This document shows, one piece after another, positions 7,010 through 11,493 of a stretch of 11,493 nucleotides of DNA. Where the stretch lies: assembly GCA_036939755.1 (NCBI GenBank), contig JALLAZ010001499.1, positions 1 to 11,493 on the forward strand, given 5' to 3'. Both the position numbers and the translations under genes were made by a program. The notes beneath the pieces are model-generated. The model ran no database searches. It was given only the letters and a program-made list of their open reading frames with translations, and had not been told where the DNA came from. This DNA is from Stephanodiscus triporus. Taxonomy: Eukaryota > Bacillariophyta > Thalassiosirophyceae > Thalassiosirales > Thalassiosiraceae. Numbering within the stretch: position 1 is the stretch's first letter; each line of letters starts with the position of its first letter.

Positions 7010-7061
7010 GGGAAGTCGTTAGGAAGTCGTAAGGAACTCGTTAGGAACTCGTTAGGAAGTC
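7010..7061. repeat. Short tandem array, 11-bp unit
   Basis: Four full units of consensus GTTAGGAASTC lie at 7018-7028, 7029-7039, 7040-7050 and 7051-7061, preceded by a partial unit GGAAGTC (7011-7017). The units alternate between AAGTC and AACTC endings. The array starts three bases after the inverted repeat. Confidence 0.85.
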
Positions 7062-7197
7062 CTTTTCTCAATTGTTACCGGACTTGTAGTAATTCGTAGG
7101 TATGTACCATACTTTGGGGCGGCAGAATATCCAATATGGTTTTATTCCTCTAGCAGTGGAAGATAGGTATGGTAGAAATTCATCATAAACTTGCCTC

Positions 7198-7971
7198 ATG
7201 AGCACCCTCCGACAGAAAAGGAAGGACCCTGTTTCCAAGGAGGACATCGAGGACCTCATCTCCCTCGACGTCAACGACTCAGCCGTCGATGTCGACGACT
7301 CGGCCGGCTCCGCCTCCTCGTCCAAGCGGACGGTCGCCTCGCACCTTCACCACGATCCCGTCTTCGTCGCCCGGATGGTACTGCGCAAGGTCGGCCAACT
7401 CCTAATAAAAGACGACGAGGAGTCCGACGCGGACGACATCACCACCACCGGGGGGATCATCTCCCTACTGAAGGACATCTTTATCGGGATTGTCGTCGGT
7501 TTGATCTGCGTGTCGGTTTTAATCTTCCTCGATCACAAGGACGTGATCCACATGCAGAGCGCGCACAATTACCGCAACTATGCGAACGCCGTGCTGAGCG
7601 ACCCCGAGACCATGAAGAATGTCGAGGAGAGCTCGGGCCTTAAATTCATGGTCATGGAGGACTATCAGAATAAAATTAAGGAAATCGAATCGTTCTCAAC
7701 AAAGATCGCCGAATTCGAGGAAAAGGGCAAGAAGTACGTCCCCGATTTGGAGGTGGCGAAGAAGGAATACGCGGCAATGAAACCGGATTACGATAAGCTC
7801 GTTGCGGATCCGTTGTTGGGGCTGGATAAGTTCTGCGGGGAGTGCGGGTGGCAGGGGAGGACCAACTGCAACGCCCGTTTGAGTTATTTTGAGACTAAAC
7901 ACAATTTAAGGACGATAGCAGCGAAGCTCGCTATTATGGAGCAGGCCCCACAATGTGTTAAGAAAGAGTGA
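7198..7971 (+). CDS. Single-pass membrane protein with CxxC motif, unknown function
   Basis: This gene encodes 257 residues from an ATG at 7198. Residues 1-90 are hydrophilic, acidic and Ser-rich, with no signal peptide. One strong membrane segment lies at about 92-111 (DIFIGIVVGLICVSVLIFL). A charged region at about 150-200, rich in Lys/Glu, is probably helical or coiled-coil. The C-terminal part has C213-GE-C216-GW, C224 and C253, spaced as in a small metal site or disulfide knot. The N-terminal half uses mostly G/C third positions, like the DUF3172 gene, which supports a real coding gene. I do not recognise a family. The arrangement (cytosolic acidic head, anchor, Cys-bearing tail) suggests a type II or tail-exposed membrane protein, but orientation and compartment cannot be read from sequence. 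Confidence 0.75.
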   Translation: MSTLRQKRKDPVSKEDIEDLISLDVNDSAVDVDDSAGSASSSKRTVASHLHHDPVFVARMVLRKVGQLLIKDDEESDADDITTTGGIISLLKDIFIGIVVGLICVSVLIFLDHKDVIHMQSAHNYRNYANAVLSDPETMKNVEESSGLKFMVMEDYQNKIKEIESFSTKIAEFEEKGKKYVPDLEVAKKEYAAMKPDYDKLVADPLLGLDKFCGECGWQGRTNCNARLSYFETKHNLRTIAAKLAIMEQAPQCVKKE

Positions 7972-8440
7972 ATTGGACCATTTGTTCAATTGAAGAAATG
8001 CGGGTGCGCGCGCATGTGTATGTTTGTTATTTAGGGGGGGGAACGGGGGATTAGAGAGTCGTTCAGTAGGCAGATATGGAGGGGGGGGGGTTGGAAGATG
8101 GATGCAGACATTATTGAAGTTATCCTGCTTATCAAACCTACCATACCTATTACTCCCCTCCGCTCCTTGGTAGCATGAATTGAAGTATGTCAGTCGACTC
8201 CACCTCCCTCATTTTCTTCCGACAAAAAAATAATGATGTTCTCTGTCTCTCTTTTCCTTGCCTTGCTTGCCCCTTGCTCGATTTTTTTAGAGTAGTTTTT
8301 AAGAGCCGTCGGAGGAAATTGCGCGCCCTCTTGCGAAGGGTTCCCACGTTGCGTTGTCCACCTTGTCTTCAACGCAACAACACACTCAAGGTCGAGAGAG
8401 CGACTGTCATGTCGCACAATCCCCATAACCACAAACTATC
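7972..8440. other. Spacer with G-runs; 3' and 5' untranslated DNA
   Basis: I see no supported gene. The first part holds runs of 8 G (8034-8041) and 10 G (8081-8090) on the plus strand. From about 8190 it is pyrimidine-rich and leads to the ATG at 8441, as expected for a promoter and 5' leader. A frame at 8187-8444 is open but has no recognisable protein character. Confidence 0.5.
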
Positions 8441-9670
8441 ATGACGACATCCTCCGCCCAACATCAACGACACGGCAATCGACGGAGGATGATAATTCCC
8501 CTCCCGACGATGCTGCTGATGGCGCTGTGGAACTTCCGAGACCACTCGACGACCGCGATGATGTCGCCGCGTGGCCGAGGTCGGATCGGTCGCGACGGCG
8601 TATCGCCGCCGCCGTCGTCGTCGCCGTCGACGCGCGTCGTCCTCGTCGGCAGTCGTCGTCGCGCCGCGCTGGGGGGCGTCGTCGGCTACGTCGCGGCCCC
8701 GTCGTCGTCGTTTCGTTCGAGAGCGAGACGTGCGCGGTGGGGGGGATCGTCGTCCTCCTCGTCGACGACCACCGCGAAGATGATCGGATCGGCGCGACGT
8801 CGCGACGAGTCCGACGACGACTACGACGACGAGTCCGACGACGACTACGACGACGACCGGTACGGCCGTTACGACGACGGCGCTGGCGGCCGGACCTCGC
8901 GCGGCGATCGCATTCGACGACGACGATTACGACGACTCCCCCCCATGGCCGACGACCTCGGCGTCCCCACCCTCACCGGCTCGTCCCCCGACGACACCTC
9001 CCTCTCCATCCCGTCCCCCTTCGGTCGGGGCGACGCCGGGCTACGTCTCCCCCCCTCGGTGTCCGCCGCCCTCCTCGCGGGCGTGTTCGTTCTCGGGATG
9101 GGCACTGGCGTCACCGTCGACAGCCAGATCAACACCAACCCGCGCGACCTCGCTAGTCGCGACGCCGTGGACAAGAACGCGCCCAACCCGACGCTGTGCA
9201 CGACCTACGGCGCGTCGGCGATGGCGTTCGATCAGCGCGTATTCGTTAGCTTCAACCCCTTCAACGTGTACGTTGCCCAGGCGGACGTCAAGCCCGCGTG
9301 CGTCCTTCGTCCGGCGAACGTCGTACCGATACTCAAGGAACGGAAGCTATTAAACGACGACGAGATACGAGGGTGCAAGATGAACATGAACACGTGGGCG
9401 TTCGTTGGCGACCTGAACGACCAGCCTCAGCTCAGCTGCGTTTACAAGAGCGAGGACGCGCAGAACGAGTTCTTGGACGATCCGAAGAGGGGGATCGGGG
9501 AGGATTACCTGGACGACGATTACAGGAGGGCGATGATGATGAAGAGGGACGTTACGGCGGGCAAGATGAAGACCGGGAAGATGGTGAAGGACACGTTGAC
9601 GGAGGGGCAGAAGATGTCGATCCTGGAGATGGGGGAGAAGACCATGGTCGGGTCCGGAGGTGGCGGGTGA
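8441..9670 (+). CDS. DUF3172 family protein, probably plastid-targeted
   Basis: This gene encodes 409 residues. The C-terminal part from about 205 matches the DUF3172 family of cyanobacteria and algal plastids. A membrane segment (SVSAALLAGVFVLGMGTG, 206-223) is followed by LASRDAVDKNAPNP (237-250), C253, YGASAMAFDQRVFVSFNPFN (256-275), C287, C312 and C333. The molecular role is unknown in the family. The N-terminus has a basic start, a hydrophobic run (MIIPLPTMLLMALW, 17-30), then an Arg/Ser-rich stretch without acidic residues up to 120. This fits the signal plus transit peptide used for diatom plastid import, although no clear ASAF-AP motif is seen. Residues 121-165 are an Asp/Tyr then Arg-rich insert, partly from a 24-bp duplication. 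M17 (8489) is an alternative start. The extreme G/C third-position bias supports the frame. Confidence 0.88.
   Translation: MTTSSAQHQRHGNRRRMIIPLPTMLLMALWNFRDHSTTAMMSPRGRGRIGRDGVSPPPSSSPSTRVVLVGSRRRAALGGVVGYVAAPSSSFRSRARRARWGGSSSSSSTTTAKMIGSARRRDESDDDYDDESDDDYDDDRYGRYDDGAGGRTSRGDRIRRRRLRRLPPMADDLGVPTLTGSSPDDTSLSIPSPFGRGDAGLRLPPSVSAALLAGVFVLGMGTGVTVDSQINTNPRDLASRDAVDKNAPNPTLCTTYGASAMAFDQRVFVSFNPFNVYVAQADVKPACVLRPANVVPILKERKLLNDDEIRGCKMNMNTWAFVGDLNDQPQLSCVYKSEDAQNEFLDDPKRGIGEDYLDDDYRRAMMMKRDVTAGKMKTGKMVKDTLTEGQKMSILEMGEKTMVGSGGGG
8804..8851 (+). repeat. Exact 24-bp tandem duplication inside the DUF3172 gene
   Basis: Two identical 24-base units (8804-8827 and 8828-8851) encode DESDDDYD twice. 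They keep the frame and extend the acidic linker between the targeting region and the membrane segment. Confidence 0.9.
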
Positions 9671-10294
9671 TCTCAAGGGGGCGAGGGATTTTCGTTCGCT
9701 TTCGATTCCCAGTTTCACTTGTGTTGTATGTCGATTCCGAATGGTGGTGATGGGGGAGGGGGCGAATAATAATAACAACGCGTCTGACGTTTACAGTTCA
9801 TTAATAAACAGGATGCAACTTCAATAATGTTTGCGTCGACGTCCATCTACCAACCTCCCCTCCCACCTTTCCCCAATAAAATAGTCCAACTCACCCTATC
9901 CTGACACCACACAGTGAAACCTTCTCCATGAACTTGACCTTCAACAGTTATCAAACGGGCATCACAATTGGTTCTCCCCTGCTACATCGCTGTGTGATTA
10001 TTTCATGATATATTAATACTACCGTTCGAAGTTGATGATACATAAAAGACTTGCGAGAGACGGAATAATAAGTATCATATCTGCGTGTCCAACCAAAAAG
10101 TTGGTTGAGAGAGACGCAAAAAAAAATGACTACCCTAATGCCGGTGTGATGACAACCCATGCACCACAGACCACCAGTGCTGCTTGATGAGGTGTAAGAT
10201 GAATACGTGCAGTGGGAAGGACCGCACTGATGCCTATGGAAGTCCGCTACTGGTACCTTAAGGGACATAGTCCCTAGGTGCTAGGTCTGTCCAT
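9671..10294. other. Spacer after DUF3172 gene, with polyadenylation-type signals
   Basis: This stretch holds two AATAAA hexamers, at 9803-9808 and 9875-9880, that could end the DUF3172 transcript about 135-205 bases after the stop. Further on are AT-rich DNA and a small inverted repeat (CCAAC/GTTGG, about 10090-10105). AGGGA/TCCCT (10261-10275) forms another small stem. I see no supported gene. Confidence 0.5.
9803..9808 (+). terminator. Candidate polyadenylation signal AATAAA
   Basis: An AATAAA hexamer lies 133 bases after the DUF3172 stop codon, in AT-rich sequence. A second copy at 9875-9880 is an alternative. The assignment rests only on the hexamer and its position. Confidence 0.4.
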
Positions 10295-10378
10295 CGGCGG
10301 GTATTTTCTATATATCCGCCGGAGCGGGGTATTTTCCATATACCCGCCAGAGCGGGGTATTGTTTGTATATCCGACAG
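10295..10378. repeat. 3 x 28-bp tandem array with internal dyad
   Basis: Three adjacent 28-base units (10295-10322, 10323-10350, 10351-10378) share the pattern GCGGGGTATT...TATAYCCGCCAG. Within a unit, GGGTA and TACCC-type ends are inverted, best in unit 2 (GGGTATTTTCCATATACCC), so each unit can form a small hairpin. There is no spacer, so it is not a CRISPR array. It lies 128 bases before the ATG at 10506 and may be a minisatellite or a multi-copy protein-binding site. Confidence 0.85.
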
Positions 10379-10505
10379 AGCTGTCCTCTCCGCAATACAT
10401 GTTGCTCTTTCACATCTAGCATTATGACTTGATTACTCTAGATTTCGTAAATCTAAGTCTCACTTCATCCTGTTTCTCATCTAAGTGGTGCTTCATGAAC
10501 TGATC

Positions 10506-11220
10506 ATGCTCTCCTTGCTCTTTCTTCTCTTTTCATCTCGACCCTTCTTCTACGCTTCCGCCATGTCCAGTCCGACAATTCAGGCCTATCGTGCTTCCAA
10601 AATGAAGCCTCCTTTTGTCCCTCACAAGCCCGAGATTGTCACCACTAGGTGCACTAGCGTCTCGCTCTACCCAAAAGTCGATTCTAGCATGACTGATCCC
10701 AAGAAAGCTCTCGCCTACCAGCACAACAAGACTGCTTTGGCCTGTGCTGATCTTGATCAGCGTGCCCGCATCTTGACTTTGGCTGATAGACTCAATTTGA
10801 TGCTCATGGCCAAGTCTGGACTTGCCGATTGGGAGCGCAAACTCTCTCAGAATTGGGCGAACTTTCAGTTTTTGACGATACTCTCTCATGGCACGTTGCA
10901 AAGGGTGCAGCCATTGCCAACATGACTGTGGCGATCGATCTTTTGACCCTCCCACCCTACCAGGATGGGCCCGTTGGGGCATGCCGCGCCGCCGGCATCA
11001 AATTCGTCCGCGTCCAGCTTGAGCTGGATTTTGCTGACCTCACCATTGCCACGGGCGGCGCCTGCTCCCTACGTTAGCAGCAGTGCCTGCTCCCTATGTT
11101 ATCCTCCGCAGGGAATACTACATCCGACTCCCCCAGAGCTCCATCGACCTAACCAATGGCACGGGTGCAGGTTATCGTCTGATGACATGGCTTGGTGCGG
11201 CCGACTGGTTCTCATCCTAG
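10506..11220 (+). pseudogene. Unrecognised coding remnant in three successive frames
   Basis: I do not recognise the family. An ATG at 10506 gives a hydrophobic, signal-like start (MLSLLFLLFSSRPFFYASA), then a region with LADWERKLSQNWANFQ, ending at 10925. A second frame carries plausible protein from about 10871 (FDDTLSWHVAKGAAIANM, then VGACRAAGIKFVRVQLELDF) to TAG at 11075-11077. A third carries APYVILRREYYIRLPQ to GAADWFSS and stops at 11218-11220. Each change is by minus one base. A 25-bp duplication sits at the second break. The end of the second frame resembles the third (DLTIATGG against DLTNGTGAG), so the protein had an internal repeat. A decayed gene or mobile-element relic is likeliest. 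Introns, for example with acceptor CTTTCAG at 10862-10868, are an alternative. Confidence 0.4.
11060..11101 (+). repeat. 25-bp direct duplication, frame-breaking
   Basis: GCCTGCTCCCTACGTTA (11060-11076) recurs at 11085-11101 with one mismatch, at an offset of 25 bases. An offset not divisible by three shifts the reading frame, and the first copy ends in the TAG that closes the second frame of the remnant around it. Confidence 0.8.
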
Positions 11221-11493
11221 CTGGACCAATTTTCTACGTACTGTTACATTTTTTTTAGTGTTGAAAAGTACTGTACCTTAAGTACTAAGTTTTCTATCAT
11301 ACAAGAAAAATGTGCACTAGTGCCAAAAAAAGAGGTATTTTTTCCCCTAAAAACGAAGGCCAAGTCTCTCTTCACCCCCCAACTTTTATCATGGGTCACA
11401 CACCCCCAGTGCATGTAGATATGTGACCCGTGCTGGGACGGCGCATTAGAGCACGGTATCATGCTCAAAAATGGGGGAGAAATATCGCCAGGG
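11221..11493. other. AT-rich right end with inverted repeat
   Basis: I see no supported gene. GGGTCACA (11393-11400) and TGTGACCC (11422-11429) are perfect inverted repeats with a 21-base loop, extendable in RNA by a wobble pair. Two AGTACT palindromes lie near 11267 and 11280. Confidence 0.5.

Larger units (their letters stand above)
6767..7197. promoter_or_regulatory. Divergent spacer between Nudix and membrane-protein genes
   Basis: Some 430 bases separate the divergent genes, so this spacer probably holds both promoters and the missing 5' end of the Nudix gene. It contains a CCACGTG core near 6804-6810, the hairpin at 6982-7007 and the 11-bp tandem array at 7010-7061. I see no open frame with protein character apart from the ATG-less extension of the Nudix frame. 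Confidence 0.5.

Noticed and set aside
8187..8444. 85-codon frame before the DUF3172 gene
   Set aside because: It is short, rich in Cys/Arg/Phe without a motif, and sits in the expected promoter and leader of the next gene.
8527..9156. Arg-rich 209-codon frame overlapping the DUF3172 gene
   Set aside because: It is an out-of-frame reading of GAC/CGT-rich codons. The DUF3172 frame is supported by family similarity.
10295..10378. CRISPR array
   Set aside because: The repeats are adjacent with no spacers, and the surrounding genes are eukaryotic.
10862..10876. Programmed -1 frameshift at the CAG TTT TTG site
   Set aside because: The site does not fit the X-XXY-YYZ slippery pattern in frame, and the second frame ends after a short stretch at another break. 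Decay or splicing explains it better.

Overview
The window looks like nuclear DNA of a photosynthetic stramenopile, most likely a centric diatom. A nuclear-type gene encodes a cyanobacterial/plastid DUF3172 protein. Two genes are very rich in G/C at third codon positions and carry Asp/Arg/Ser runs. One gene has a clean 91-base GT-AG intron. The spacers are AT-rich and hold AATAAA signals and tandem repeats. The species cannot be named from sequence alone.

Layout. Bases 1-808 carry a minus-strand, repeat-containing coding remnant read in three successive frames and running off the left edge. Its 5' end and upstream DNA are partly tandem-duplicated (628-1240 and 1382-1959), leaving a truncated second 5' end. 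Bases 2051-2969 are a GC-rich block that is probably an intron-containing or decayed minus-strand gene, and its structure is unresolved. Bases 3000-3294 are a leader/promoter rich in palindromes.

The centrepiece is 3295-5167 (+): two exons encoding a 593-residue pentameric ligand-gated ion channel (Cys-loop superfamily). It has an anion-channel-like M2 segment, only one of the two canonical loop cysteines, a very short M3-M4 linker and a C-terminal tail of about 190 residues. A convergent neighbour, about 5648-6766 (-), is an RppH/Ap4A-hydrolase-type Nudix protein with one altered Nudix-box residue and an extra C-terminal domain. It is divergent from 7198-7971 (+), a single-pass membrane protein of unknown function with a CxxC cluster. 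Next comes 8441-9670 (+), the DUF3172 protein with an N-terminal extension suited to plastid import.

The right end is accessory-looking. It holds a 3 x 28-bp tandem array with internal dyads (10295-10378), then an unrecognised coding remnant in three successive frames (10506-11220), then AT-rich DNA with hairpins.

The genes do not form an operon or an obvious pathway. The most interesting biology is the unusual receptor channel, followed by the modified Nudix enzyme and the repeat-driven gene duplication and decay at both ends.
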